From assembly GCF_035046485.1 (NCBI RefSeq), contig NC_085136.1, forward strand, positions 156,786,754-156,850,753: a DNA stretch of 64,000 bases, in the 5' to 3' direction. Of the stretch, positions 54,583-64,000 are shown piece after piece. The position numbers were made by a program, and so were the translations under genes. The notes beneath the pieces were generated by a model. That model saw only the letters and a list, made by a program, of their open reading frames with translations, made no database searches and was not told where the DNA came from. Origin of the DNA: Aedes albopictus. Lineage: Eukaryota; Arthropoda; Insecta; Diptera; Culicidae. The first letter of the stretch is position 1. Each line of letters starts with the position of its first letter.

Positions 54583-55197
54583 CCCTCTAATACCCAATCC
54601 CGCCTTTGGACGGGCTATAGTTTGAGCATTTTTGTAATTTTTGTTTCGTGGAAAATATATTTTTTTATATTTTTGGCTGATATTTAGGACTGTTCTGTAT
54701 ATCTCAAAATGGTTTTTGGTGTATTTTAAAGCGTATTTACATTTTTTTAAAGTCATTTAAAAATTGATGTTTTAGTCACCTTTTAGAAGTCATTGTTTAT
54801 TTTGTATTGAATAGCTACAATTAACATATTTAAAAAAAATCCCAAATCATTCTATCCTTGTTTAATAGTTTAGGGGAATCGAATACACTCTGAAATTATT
54901 TTCCTTAAAATTACACGGAAAATAAAATTTTCTTTGAAAAAAATTTAAAATGATAATATTTTAACAATAATCATAAAATCTCAAAATGTTTTCATCTCAA
55001 AAAATTCGTTCCTCAAATTGACTTCCAGGAAAAATATAAAAGTGTGGGGATGTCAAAAAATAAAAATTAGAAAAATAAAAAACTGTAATTCACGAAATCG
55101 AGAATTAAAAAGAATCATCTTCCAAAACATGTTTAAATCGATTTTAGATGACAAAAATGATATTTAGATCAAAATCAAAAATTTGGGTATTAGAGGG
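54583..55197. mobile_element. piggyBac-type MITE (TTAA-flanked)
   Basis: CCCTCTAATACCCAA at the left and TTGGGTATTAGAGGG at the right are perfect 15-bp inverted repeats, bordered by TTAA at 54579-54582 and 55198-55201. CCCT-type ends with a TTAA duplication define the piggyBac superfamily. The 615-bp interior is AT-rich without transposase. Confidence 0.8.
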
Positions 55198-55201
55198 TTA
55201 A

Positions 55202-55467
55202 TTGTAATGCAGCACTGCTCGCGAACAACAAACCCAATGGAGTTTCTTTCTCATAAGATGTTTCATGAAGGCGATACAGAGTAGGTTTACACAGCGCTAT
55301 ATTTAATCTATTACCACAGCATAATAATGCATTTGGCGAAACTTTTCGTGTGATTTTCAAATGATGCTTAATTTAACCTACCTTTGTCTAATAATTCTAC
55401 GAATGATGAGCCTAAAAGTGTGCTGCTCGAAGCAACGTTCTAAGTAGGTTTGAAAACTTTTTACTTC
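55202..55467. other. Intergenic, unclassified
   Basis: No gene or paired repeat is recognised. Confidence 0.4.
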
Positions 55468-55698
55468 GTGCGGCTCCGTGGTCGTGTGGCTAGGGTCACC
55501 AAGCTCTTAGTCGCATCGTGCTGAGGAGCGCGGGTTCGATTCCCGCCACAGCTGTCAGGAAAAGTTTTCGGCTGTGCCACTGGGCGTTGCATGCTAGTCC
55601 GTTGTCTAGTGTCGTGCTTCCTTCAAAGAGCGAAAAGCTCACTGGAAGCATTGAACGTGTCCGTGTCTTTTTTTTAAAAAAAAAAAAAAAAAAAAAAA
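55468..55698 (+). mobile_element. tRNA-derived SINE with A tail
   Basis: The tRNA-like head cgtggtcgtgtggctagggt (A box) and gggttcgattcccgcc (B box, near 55530) is followed by a body with ggctgtgccactgggcgttg and a run of more than 20 A at 55675-55698. It is related to the SINE at 2487-2708 but with a different body. No target duplication was found by eye. Confidence 0.78.
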
Positions 55699-55862
55699 TC
55701 GTGTTTTATGATAGCCAATAACTGAATTTCAAAAATCCACCACGATTATTGAACGAACGGCGTTTCCTCTGCGAGAAGATCAGTCAAACCGACAAAAGTA
55801 ATTCTCTCCGTATTTGTTGTGTTGTTAAAAGATAAAATGATCACCTAGTTTAGACGAACCCC

Positions 55863-58800
55863 TCAGTAGTTCAGTTTGATCGACCAGCTGTCGAGCATCG
55901 ATACGCCCGGTTTACGGACAATAGCTGCGCCGCCTTCCTGGTACACTTCCAGTGTGGAGGACTCCCCGTTGGATTGGTGGAGAGTGGCAGACTTTGGAGT
56001 CTTTGCCAAACCGACCAGAACCACGCGCTCTAGCCAGCTCTTTGTCGGGTAGGTGGCTGAGGCATCAATTTTCCTAATAATTCAAAAAAATGAGTTATTA
56101 ATCAGGAATGATTACTTTTATATCGACACTTAAGTGAAGTGTTCTAACTTAACAAAAGTTCAATCAGTTATGATCTAAATTGATTAAACTATAAAAAATC
56201 AACTTACTTGCTGCTGAGAACGTTGTCCTTGAACTCGAACTCCAGGTACAAATACTTTCCAGAACGATACTCAAAGCTGGTCTCGTCGTCAATGTAGAGA
56301 GTTCCCTTGGCCAAAGCATTCTTGTCCACGGCCACGACCAGTGTGTATGGATCGTCTTTCATCAGCGTTGCTGCACGTCTAATACGATCCTTGCGCGGAA
56401 CAATGGTGCCACCCCGTTGGAACACCGGAACTTTGTAGTTGTCCACAGCGATGGACTCATACCCGGCGGATGAGTACTTCCGATAGTTGTCCAAATCGTA
56501 CCACAAATCACCCTCGCCGTTTTCCTTGGTTGGGAAATAAACGTCGACCTTGTTTTGACCTGCTTTGAGCACTGGGGCCACTAACAACTTGTCCACAAGC
56601 ATGTATTGACTGTCCAGGCCGTAGCATTTGGCATCTGTTGGGTAATGGGCCAGCATGGGTCGCATAATCGGCAGTCCAGATCGCTCATGCTCGTAGAACA
56701 TCGTGTACCAAAGGGGCAGCAGACGGTATCGTTTTCGGACGGCATCCCGAATGATCAGCTTGACATCCTCGGGGAATAGCCACGGTTCTCGACGCTTCGT
56801 ATCGATGTGGGCGTGTGACCGGAAGAAAGGCTGGAAGGCTCCAGTTTGATACCAGCGGTAGAACAGTTCGGAATCCGGGTTGCCGAAGAATCCACCGACG
56901 TCAGCGCCGCAGAAACTGATACCGGAAACCGAAAGCGAGAGGCACATCTTGATCGAAGCTTGCAGGTGACCCCACTCGGCCATGTTGTCTCCCGTCCAGA
57001 CGGCTGCAAAACGTTGACTTCCGGCAAAGTGCGATCGGGTCAAGATGAATGGGCGTAGGGTTCCTGAAAGAATGTGAGTGTGTTTGTTAATAGCCTATTT
57101 GTAAAAATAAATATGAATTAAGACAGTCACAATCACACGGGTGATGGAAAACGCTTTGACAGTGATTGAGAGAAACAGAAAGTTCACGGAAAGCTTTAAA
57201 TTCTAAAGTCCTGAGTGAACTCATACCATCTGGAAATCCACTTCCTTGATTGGATTGGTGAAGAATATCCATCTCCTCTAACGGCAATTCCAGGTCTGCA
57301 GATTAATTTCAATTGAAAACCATCAATGTTCAATACCGAGCTCTTCGAAATAACTTTGTGCATCCTTCATACCAAGCGAACTACGCCATGTTATTAATTA
57401 ATTCAATTTATTTATTCGATTTCAACTTAAACAATAGTGTACAATTATACAATTACATTTGCAGAGATTTGGTTCACCTTTCAATCTGCGAATTATCAGT
57501 TCTAATTTAATAGGAATGCAATGTTTGTGAATAGTATTTGGGCAATGTAGGGAAAACTAACTAACAAAAACCCTAGATCTGAAAGTCTTAATCTAATATC
57601 ACAGCGGCTATGTTAGAAGGTCTTCAATTAGATGATTCATACTAGTGCTTCTTCTGATGCACTCCTCAACAGTTTCCACTTTCGTGACATGGTGAAGTTG
57701 CTCCGTTGGGTACCATGGGTTCAAGTTATGTATCATGCCATGTCTAAGAATGTTAATGGCTTATACTGCCCATGATCGCATATCAGTCTGATATTTGCTG
57801 GGTTTTCTATTCATATGGGACAGTTTTGGCAGTATATTATACCTTCAATAGTACTTTGTAGGTATGTACTCTGTTTGACTTAAATATGTCGCGTCAAATC
57901 CTTCGCAGGACATTTATTGTGGCTAGAATATAGGTATTCCGTTTCTCGAAATTTAAAATAATTTTTCGCGTTTTTATTTACTCAGAAAAAAAAAAGATCT
58001 GTAAAAAAACTATTATTAAAAAATAGTAAATTAAAACTCACCTTCACCGCGCCGAATCAGTCCCTCGTAGGTAGCCATGATGTGCATGTGACCGTACAGG
58101 TTGTGCACGTCGCGATGCTCCCACCCTCCGTGGTGCAGATTATCCTTCAGCATGGTCACCTCAGGCCCGTTGAACACCGAAGGCTCATTCATGTCGTTCC
58201 AAATGCCGACCTCGGCCGTCGATTCCTTGAAATTCTCCAGCAGATACTGATCGGCGTAGTACTTGCGTACCTCCGGGTTGAAGAAATCGGCATAACTGGC
58301 CGACCCTGGCCAGCACCAGCCTTCGTAGTCGTTTCCGTCCTTATTTTTCACGTAGTAACCGCGGTCGGTGCAGTCGTTGTGGAAGAAGTATCCTCCATCC
58401 CGCTTGATGTGGGGATCGATGATGATCGTCAAATGCCGGCCGCGTTCGGTCAGATTGCGAATCATTTCCAGCGGATGTGGGAATTTGTGATGGTCCCAGG
58501 TGAAGTACTTCTTGCCGTCCGTGTACTCAATGTCCAGCCACATGGTGTCCATTGGGATGTCATGCTCGTCGAACTTCGCGGAAACGGTGGTGACGTCCTG
58601 CTCGTCGTTGTAGTTCCAGCGGCACTGATGGTAGGCAATGGCGTACATTTGTGGAAGGGGAGCCTTTCCGGTTAGATCCGTATACTGTCGGAAAGCATCC
58701 AGCGGAGTTGGGCCCACAAGGACAAAGACATCAGCTATGCCGCTTTCCGAAATAAAATTGGCTGCCACCGATTCTTCTGAATTGGAGCGAGATACGAAAT

Positions 58801-59167
58801 TCACAATAGACGACATTACGTTCTTCTCCTGATCCGGTGAGAATATGTCAACCCAAGTCTCGGCGGCATTCTGCCAGTACACGCCAGCTGTAGTGCTGGG
58901 TCCAGTGCCGTAGATAACAGGGACAGCTCCGTACAGCGCCATGCCATTGTCCAGCTCGTATTCGAACACGTCCAAGTTATACAGACGGTAAGGATCGCTC
59001 TTACCGCCGGCGGTGTGCTTCAGAATGAAAGAATCCGCATGCTCCGGGATGCCATACAGCACCTTTCCTTGAGGGAATGTGAAATCCATGGCCAGTCCTT
59101 CCGGTCCGTTTGGTTTGGAGTCATGGTGGCTTTTGAAATTTTCCTCCCATGCTCCGGGGTCTTCTTT
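55863..59167 (-). CDS. GANAB: Glucosidase II alpha subunit (GH31), last three exons
   Basis: Glucosidase II removes the two inner glucoses from N-glycans in the ER lumen and drives the calnexin cycle. Exons are 58042-59167, 56208-57063 and 55863-56073, with GT-AG introns and matching phases, giving 730 residues. Exon 58042-59167 opens with KEDPGAWEENFKSHHDSKPN, the start of the core. It contains GIWNDMNEPSVFNGPE, whose Asp (codon near 58194) is the GH31 nucleophile. Exon 56208-57063 has FAGSQRFAAVWTGDNMAEW, whose Asp near 56988 is the acid/base, and then GADVGGFFGNPDSELFYRWY. The last exon ends MLDSWSIKLNY. Human GANAB has about 940 residues, so roughly 200 N-terminal residues, including the signal peptide, are missing. 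They must lie beyond 64000 because the next intron holds a Ty3-type element. Lysosomal alpha-glucosidase is excluded by the WNDMNEPSVF context. Confidence 0.95.
57064..58041. other. Intron of the glucosidase II alpha gene
   Basis: 978 bases, donor gtgag (minus) at 58041 and acceptor ctttcag at 57064. It is AT-rich with no recognised repeat or RNA. Confidence 0.8.
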
Positions 59168-60006
59168 CTGCAAGAAAAAAGAAAAATGCAAATGAGTTTT
59201 TGAATTACCTATATTGTTGTTGAAATGCTAGATTAGGCTTGGTAGCACAGAAAATAATAAATATTTTTTTGAAAACATCAACATATCGCACGTGTAATAT
59301 AACGAATATAACTCGTATCAATCACGAATCGCATCACCGCTCGATCGCTTGCGATGCGAATGTGGAGGAATGGATGATTTTCAAGTGTAGCTTCCAACAG
59401 TTCGTCGGAGTTTGCTTTCGTCGCTGACAAGCGAACACACAAACTAAAGCGATAACCATTCGCTGCTGACTGGCTTCGAACGTGGAAGAATGTGCAAAGT
59501 GGAAATCAGGAACCCTGGCTAACAGTACTGAGTCATTTTCGTCCATAAAGTCAAGACTCATTGGCGTCAACAATGGGCTTGTTCACAAATGTCATAACGC
59601 TGGAGGGGGTAGGTGGGTTTACTTCATGATGTTACAGCTCGAACAAAAAAAAATTCTTCCCATATAAACAATGTTACGCAGGGGTGGGTGGGTGTCAAAA
59701 AAGGCCAATTTTGCCGTTATGACATTTGTGAATGAACCCAATGTGTCTATTTATTGGTCGTGCGTTAGTTTCGAAATTTAACAATAAACCTCTGCTTCCC
59801 TCCAAGAATGTTTCATACCACCTTATAAGAGTCTGACGCTTTCGCCCCCAACTCAGTTCAGAAGCCGATGAAGAACCATTGGAAGAACCTGTAGAGTTGG
59901 TCTGTCATACAACTTCTTCAGAATGTCAATGTAGAGTGATATGAAGTATTTTTAAGACTGGCCAAGCGAAAGTCACAGGTTGAAATATTATGTACTTTGA
60001 TAAAGT
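59168..60006. other. Glucosidase II intron upstream of the Ty3-type element
   Basis: The acceptor tcttgcag (minus) is at 59168. Apart from the MITE at 59574-59740 there is no gene or exon that I can support. The intron continues past the window end. Confidence 0.6.
59574..59740. mobile_element. MITE with tgggcttgttcacaaatgtc ends
   Basis: TGGGCTTGTTCACAAATGTC then ATAACG at the left and CGTTAT then GACATTTGTGAATGAACCCA at the right are inverted repeats with two or so mismatches. The G-rich 115-base middle has no coding content. Confidence 0.75.
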
Positions 60007-60194
60007 TGTGGAGACACCCCTGCGCTGACTACGCCTGTGTTCTATTTTCCTGTACACACACAAACACTCGCATCAAGAGAAGAAGACGTCAGTCATTGTT
60101 AGCTCGTGGTTCAGTTAGAACGAAATAAAAATCAACTCGTTATTTGTTAAGTGAAAACTATCGTTTCCTTTTTATTCGCGGCACGAAACCCACA
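60007..60194 (+). repeat. Probable 5' LTR of the Ty3-type element
   Basis: 188 bases from TGTGGAGACACC to GAAACCCACA, containing aataaaaatc near 60125. The right border is fixed by the primer site; the left border is inferred from the TG start. Confidence 0.6.
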
Positions 60195-60195
60195 T

Positions 60196-60206
60196 TGGTG
60201 ACCCCG
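60196..60206 (+). promoter_or_regulatory. Primer-binding site, tRNA-Trp type
   Basis: tggtgaccccg pairs with the CGGGGTCACCA end known for insect tRNA-Trp. It lies one base after the LTR. Confidence 0.8.
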
Positions 60207-60315
60207 CCGGTTCGTTAAACGTTTTTCGCGTCCGGAAGTCGGTTCGTTAGTCGCCTTATCCGAAGGAAATCGGTCGGAATTGAAAATCGACAACATTTGC
60301 ATTCGCCGATTCAAA

Positions 60316-61110
60316 ATGGTGGACGCCACAGCAGCGGCAGCAGCAGCAGCTGCAATGACGCAAGCGCAACCACACAACCTGACGGCAGCCGCAGTCTCTG
60401 TCAAACTCCCGGATTTTTGGAGAAATGATCCGGCAATGTGGTTTGCGCAAGCTGAGGCGCAGTTTGTGTTAGCCGGAGTAGTTGCAGATGAAACAAAATA
60501 CTACCACATCATAAGCAAAATCGACCAATCCGTAATATGTCATATTGCGGATTTGGTTCAGAACCCACCGGCAGCGGACAAATATAAAAAAGTGAAGGAC
60601 CGCCTCATCTCCCGTTTCGAAATATCTGCCCAAGGAAAACTAGAACGTTTGCTTAACGCGTGTGACCTGGGAGATATGCGCCCGACACACTTGTTGGCCC
60701 GCATGCAGGAGTTGGCGGCCGGTTTGAACATCAGCGACGATGTCATGAAAGTCTTGTTCCTTCAGCGTATGCCCGAGAGAATCAAACCCGTGTTGACAAT
60801 TAGCGAGGACGCTCTCACGAAAATTGCGGAAATGGCAGACAAAATGTTGGAGTCGTCGAGTTCTGCCACAGTGGCGGCAACGTCGCCCGCTTCTTCAGTG
60901 ATTCGCGGATTCGAGCTGAGTGCTATTCAGGAACAGATTGCCACTCTGACTGCCGAAGTTCGTCGCTTGAAAACTAGTGGACCAAGAAGCCGTTCATCAT
61001 CACGGACTCGCCGAGGATCGAATGAAAACGTTTGCTGGTATCACCGGAAATATGGGCGAAATGCTCACCAGTGCCGGGAGCCTTGTTCTTTCGCCGGTTC
61101 AAAAAACTAA
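60316..61110 (+). CDS. Ty3-type gag, 264 residues
   Basis: The first ATG in frame opens with an Ala-rich stretch. The gag core is near residues 35-190 (VKLPDFWRNDPAMWFAQAEA, FLQRMPERIKPVL). Basic Ser/Arg-rich RSRSSSRTRRGS precedes a zinc box, CWYHRKYGRNAHQCREPC, spaced C-x2-H-x9-C-x3-C. This differs from the usual CCHC and is the CHCC box of CsRn1 elements. The frame ends TCA AAA AAC TAA, so the slippery heptamer A AAA AAC overlaps the last two sense codons. It is probably structural and intact. Confidence 0.88.
   Translation: MVDATAAAAAAAAMTQAQPHNLTAAAVSVKLPDFWRNDPAMWFAQAEAQFVLAGVVADETKYYHIISKIDQSVICHIADLVQNPPAADKYKKVKDRLISRFEISAQGKLERLLNACDLGDMRPTHLLARMQELAAGLNISDDVMKVLFLQRMPERIKPVLTISEDALTKIAEMADKMLESSSSATVAATSPASSVIRGFELSAIQEQIATLTAEVRRLKTSGPRSRSSSRTRRGSNENVCWYHRKYGRNAHQCREPCSFAGSKN
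61101..61107 (+). promoter_or_regulatory. Candidate -1 ribosomal frameshift site A AAA AAC
   Basis: The heptamer has the canonical X XXY YYZ form in the gag reading frame and is followed directly by the gag stop TAA (61108-61110). Slipping one base back enters the protease frame ([13 protein letters not shown]). I did not identify a downstream pseudoknot by eye. Confidence 0.75.
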
Positions 61111-61529
61111 ATCAGTGTCCACCCGGAGCTGCTGAAGTGGACGCTATTTCCGAAAGCCGCCGCCTTCATATCTACGATCGCACCAGTAACTGCCGTTTTT
61201 TGATTGATACCGGATCGGACGTCTCCATAATCCCCGCCACAAGAAAGGAGCGCTTGAGAGGCCCAACATCATTCCGGCTACATGCTGCCAACGGAACAAC
61301 TATAAAGACGTACGAATCCAGATTCCTGACTACAGACTTGGGCTTGCGACGCCGTTTTTGTTGGAACTTCCTCGTAGCTGATGTAGGGACTGCGATCATC
61401 GGCGCAGACTTTCTCGCATTCTTTGGTATTCTCGTTGACCTCAAAAACCGCTGCCTCATCGACAACAAAACTCCACTCTATCGGTGGATTAGTATCTACT
61501 TGTCTGTACGGAATAACAACAATCAATAG
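61107..61529 (+). CDS. Ty3-type protease region, -1 frame
   Basis: It is read after the frameshift. It contains the aspartic-protease active site [14 protein letters not shown] near 61197 and the flap and second conserved block [17 protein letters not shown] near 61392. The frame diverges from homology near 61468 (run of four A) and stops at 61529. The continuing pol sequence is one frame over, so a one-base insertion or deletion in this copy or assembly is likely. Confidence 0.82.
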   Translation, partial: LNQCPPGAAEVDAISESRRLHIYDRTSNCRFLIDTGSDVSIIPATRKERLRGPTSFRLHAANGTTIKTYESRFLTTDLGLRRRFCWNFLVADVGTAIIGADFLAFFGILVDLKNRCLIDNKTPLYRWISIYLSVRNNNNQ

Positions 61530-64000
61530 TGACCATCCTGTAGTGGTTAGGATTGTAATCGATCCAATCCTAACCACTACATTGGTTACGACACATCCAT
61601 TTCGAGATCTTTTGCATGAGTACCGCGACATAACGCTGCCGTCAACGATGCGAGCAGCAGTGAAAGAACGTGAAGTCAAGCACTACATTGTCACAAAAGG
61701 TCCTCCTGTCGCTTCAAAAGCACGAAGGTTGGCTCCGGATAAGTTGGAGGCTGCAAAGAAGGAATTCAAGGTTATGTCAGAACTAGGATTGTGCCGACCG
61801 TCTAGTAGCCCTTGGGCAAGCCCGTTGCATTGCGTGCCAAAGAAAAATGGCCAGTGGCGTTTCGTAGGCGATTATCGTGCGTTGAATAAAGTAACTATTC
61901 CAGATCGTTACCCTGTGCCACACATTCATGATTTATTGAATTCATTTCAGGGTAAACGCATTTTCACCACGATCGATCTAGAACGCGCCTACCATCAAGT
62001 ACCGGTACACGAAGACGATATTGCAAAAACTGCAGTTATCACACCGTTTGGCCTATTCGAGTTTTTGACAATGCAAAATGGCCTGTGCAATGCTTCACAG
62101 ACATTCCAGCGGTACATGCATCGAATATTCGGCGATCTAGAATTCGTCATCGTTTTTATTGACGATATCTGTATTGCTTCGTCGTCGGAGGAAGAACATC
62201 GAAACCACGTACGCGTTGTGTTCGAACGTTTGCAAGAGAACGGCCTCGTTATAAATCTCTCGAAATGCAGATTCGCACAGTCTCAGGTGGAGTTCCTTGG
62301 TTACATGATCAGCAGCGATGGAATTTCACCCCTTCCTGACCGAGTGGAAACGATCCGTCAATTTGAGCAGCCCTCGACTGTTAAGCAGCTTCGTCGTTTC
62401 CTAGCGTTGGTGAACGGTTATAAGCGGTTTATTCCCCAGGCCAGCGATCAGCAAGCAGCTCTTCTAGCAATGATACCAGGAAACAAGAAGAACGATAGCA
62501 GACAACTTGTTTGGACTGAAGCCGGTAAGGAATCCTTCGACCTTTGCAAAAAAGCACTATCGGACGCCGCTTTGCTGCAGTATCCCGATTCGAACAAACC
62601 TATGGCGCTGATGGTCGACGCTTCTAATACTGCCGCTGGTGCTGTATTGCAGCAGTTCTCGCAGGGAGGATGGAAGCCTTTAGGATTTTTTTCTGCAAAG
62701 TTTTCGCCTGCACAACAGAAATACTCTACGTTCGGAAGAGAACTGACCGCTATGAAGTTGGCGGTGAAATACTTCCAGCATCTTTTGGAAGGGCGTACAT
62801 TTACCATCTACACCGATCATCATCCGTTGACTCATGGTCTGGCATCCAACTCCACCGCTCGGCTGCCACATGAAGATCGTTACTTGCAATTCATTTCGCA
62901 ATTCACTAGTGATATTCGCCACATAAGCGGTAAGGATAATGTGACCGCTGATGTTTTATCACGTGTGGAGCCATCGGTGGATGTGGTATCATCTTCGATC
63001 AATTTCGGGGCGATTGCTGCCGATCAAACAAATGACGTCGAATTGCAAGGATTACTACGATCTTCATCGCTCAAGTTGGAAAAACGAACCCTTCCAGCTT
63101 CTAACGTTCAACTGTATTGTGATGTTTCGATTGAGGGTAAAATTCGACCTTATATTCCATCTCAGCATCGCCAGACTGTGTTAAGCGTCGTTCATGGGTT
63201 GGCGCACCCTGGTATTCGAGCCACTCGCAAACTGGTTTCCGACCGGTTTGTTTGGGATGGAATGAACAAGGACATCAATCATTTCGTTAAACATTGCATA
63301 AGCTGCCAGCGTTCAAAGGTTTTGCGACACACAATTTCCTCCATTGGAGAATTTGGTTTTCCAAAATCGCGGTTCAGCCATGTTCACGTTGATATAGTTG
63401 GCCCGCTTCCGCCTTCAAATGGTTTTCGTTATATGCTCACTATGGTTGACAGATTTACTCGTTGGCCAGAGGCAGTACCGATTGCGGACATAACCGCTGA
63501 GAAAGTGGCTCGAGCATTCAATTCAACTTGGATAGCTCGTTTCGGAGTACCGCAGCGAATAACCACTGATCAAGGCCGACAATTTGAATCAGTTTTGTTC
63601 GACGAACTCAACAGAATTATGGGTACGGAGCATCTAAGAACTACTGCTTATCACCCGCAGTCCAACGGATTGGTGGAACGATTTCACCGAACTCTCAAGG
63701 CTGCTCTTATGTGCGTAGACGCCAAGCATTGGTCAGATCGACTTCCGCTGGTTCTTCTGGGTATTCGGACATCGGTTAAAGAAGATTTCAACTGTTCGGT
63801 TGCGGAGTTAGTTTACGGTCAGCAACTACGGATTCCTGGAGAATTCTTCGATGGACCTAATGAGGAACCAAATCGCAGTGATTTCGCACATGAGCTTCAT
63901 CGTATTTTCGATAATCTGAAACCGAAGCAGGTTACTCATCATGCAACGCCGAAGGTCTTCAAACAACTGGCGCTTCAAGATTGCAAGTACGCTTTTGTAC
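61471..64000 (+). CDS. Ty3-type pol: reverse transcriptase, RNase H, integrase (runs off the window)
   Basis: Frame 1 is open from about 61471 to the window end with no stop, more than 840 codons. Reverse transcriptase blocks are [34 protein letters not shown] and the catalytic [12 protein letters not shown] near 62150 (FIDD form of YxDD). RNase H carries Asp in [15 protein letters not shown] near 62612, Glu in [12 protein letters not shown] and Asp in [11 protein letters not shown]. Integrase starts with [19 protein letters not shown], then CISCQ (HHCC), with Asp in [10 protein letters not shown] near 63390, Asp in [10 protein letters not shown] near 63567 and Glu in [13 protein letters not shown] near 63670. 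All catalytic residues are present. There is no ATG-dependent start; it is expected to be made as gag-pol. Confidence 0.9.

Larger units (their letters stand above)
60007..64000 (+). mobile_element. Ty3-type LTR retrotransposon, CsRn1-like, 5' part
   Basis: The likely 5' LTR is 60007-60194, followed one base later by tggtgaccccg, the complement of the tRNA-Trp 3' end. Gag, an aspartic protease and a long pol frame follow up to the window edge. Order (RT, RNase H, integrase), a CHCC gag box and a tRNA-Trp primer are the traits described for the CsRn1 clade. The 3' LTR is outside, so the left border (TGTGGAGACACC) is not proven. It lies in the glucosidase II intron, antisense to that gene. Confidence 0.87.

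Noticed and set aside
58082..58675. 197-codon plus-strand frame opposite the glucosidase II exon
   Set aside because: It is antisense to the GH31 core containing WNDMNEP, with no homology of its own.
59168..60006. N-terminal exons of glucosidase II alpha between the core exon and the Ty3-type element
   Set aside because: No signal peptide or N-terminal domain words with splice sites were found on the minus strand here.

Overview
The window is insect nuclear DNA, most likely from a mosquito of the Aedes type. The evidence is three conserved animal genes with GT-AG introns of tens of bases to 23 kb, tRNA-derived SINEs, many short inverted-repeat elements and several BEL/Pao retrotransposons. 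The species is an inference; no database was searched.

Three host genes are visible. (1) A tektin-3-like gene on + with its last four coding exons at 9999-10108, 10441-10612, 33966-34102 and 34168-34396; earlier exons must lie left of the window. (2) A complete Upf2 gene on - with coding exons 47701-49496, 35719-36508, 35125-35640 and 34620-34943 (1141 residues, three MIF4G domains plus the UPF1-binding tail). It converges tail to tail with the tektin gene, and the two 3' ends appear to overlap. (3) The 3' two thirds of the ER glucosidase II alpha-subunit gene on - (55863-59167); its N-terminal exons must lie beyond position 64000.

The rest is mostly mobile DNA. From 1 to 9.2 kb lie a 4.2-kb TTAA-flanked element carrying two satellite arrays (one rich in AACCGGTT palindromes), a TA-flanked element and a 2-kb inverted duplication with a SINE piece in each arm. 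The 23-kb tektin intron holds two BEL elements with PHD-finger gag proteins (A at 11152-20806, B at 21252-28818), each with LTRs and a 5-bp target duplication. BEL-A sits inside a foldback element and has itself been hit by a tRNA-like inverted-repeat element and by an internally deleted LINE-like insert with 112-bp tandem monomers. The intron also contains copia wreckage and small inverted-repeat elements. The 11-kb Upf2 intron holds a pristine BEL element (C, 36553-42552, LTRs identical by eye, one 1792-codon ORF), LINE debris and a multi-level nest of inverted-repeat elements. The stretch between Upf2 and the glucosidase gene holds at least eight palindromic elements, a solo LTR, a piggyBac-like element and a SINE. 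The right edge, inside a glucosidase II intron, is the 5' two thirds of a Ty3-type element of CsRn1-like character (tRNA-Trp primer site, CHCC gag box), with a textbook -1 slippery heptamer abutting the gag stop.

The host genes have no obvious functional link: axonemal structure, nonsense-mediated decay and N-glycan quality control. The region's interest lies in how the elements nest, what they carry, and how they load the introns.
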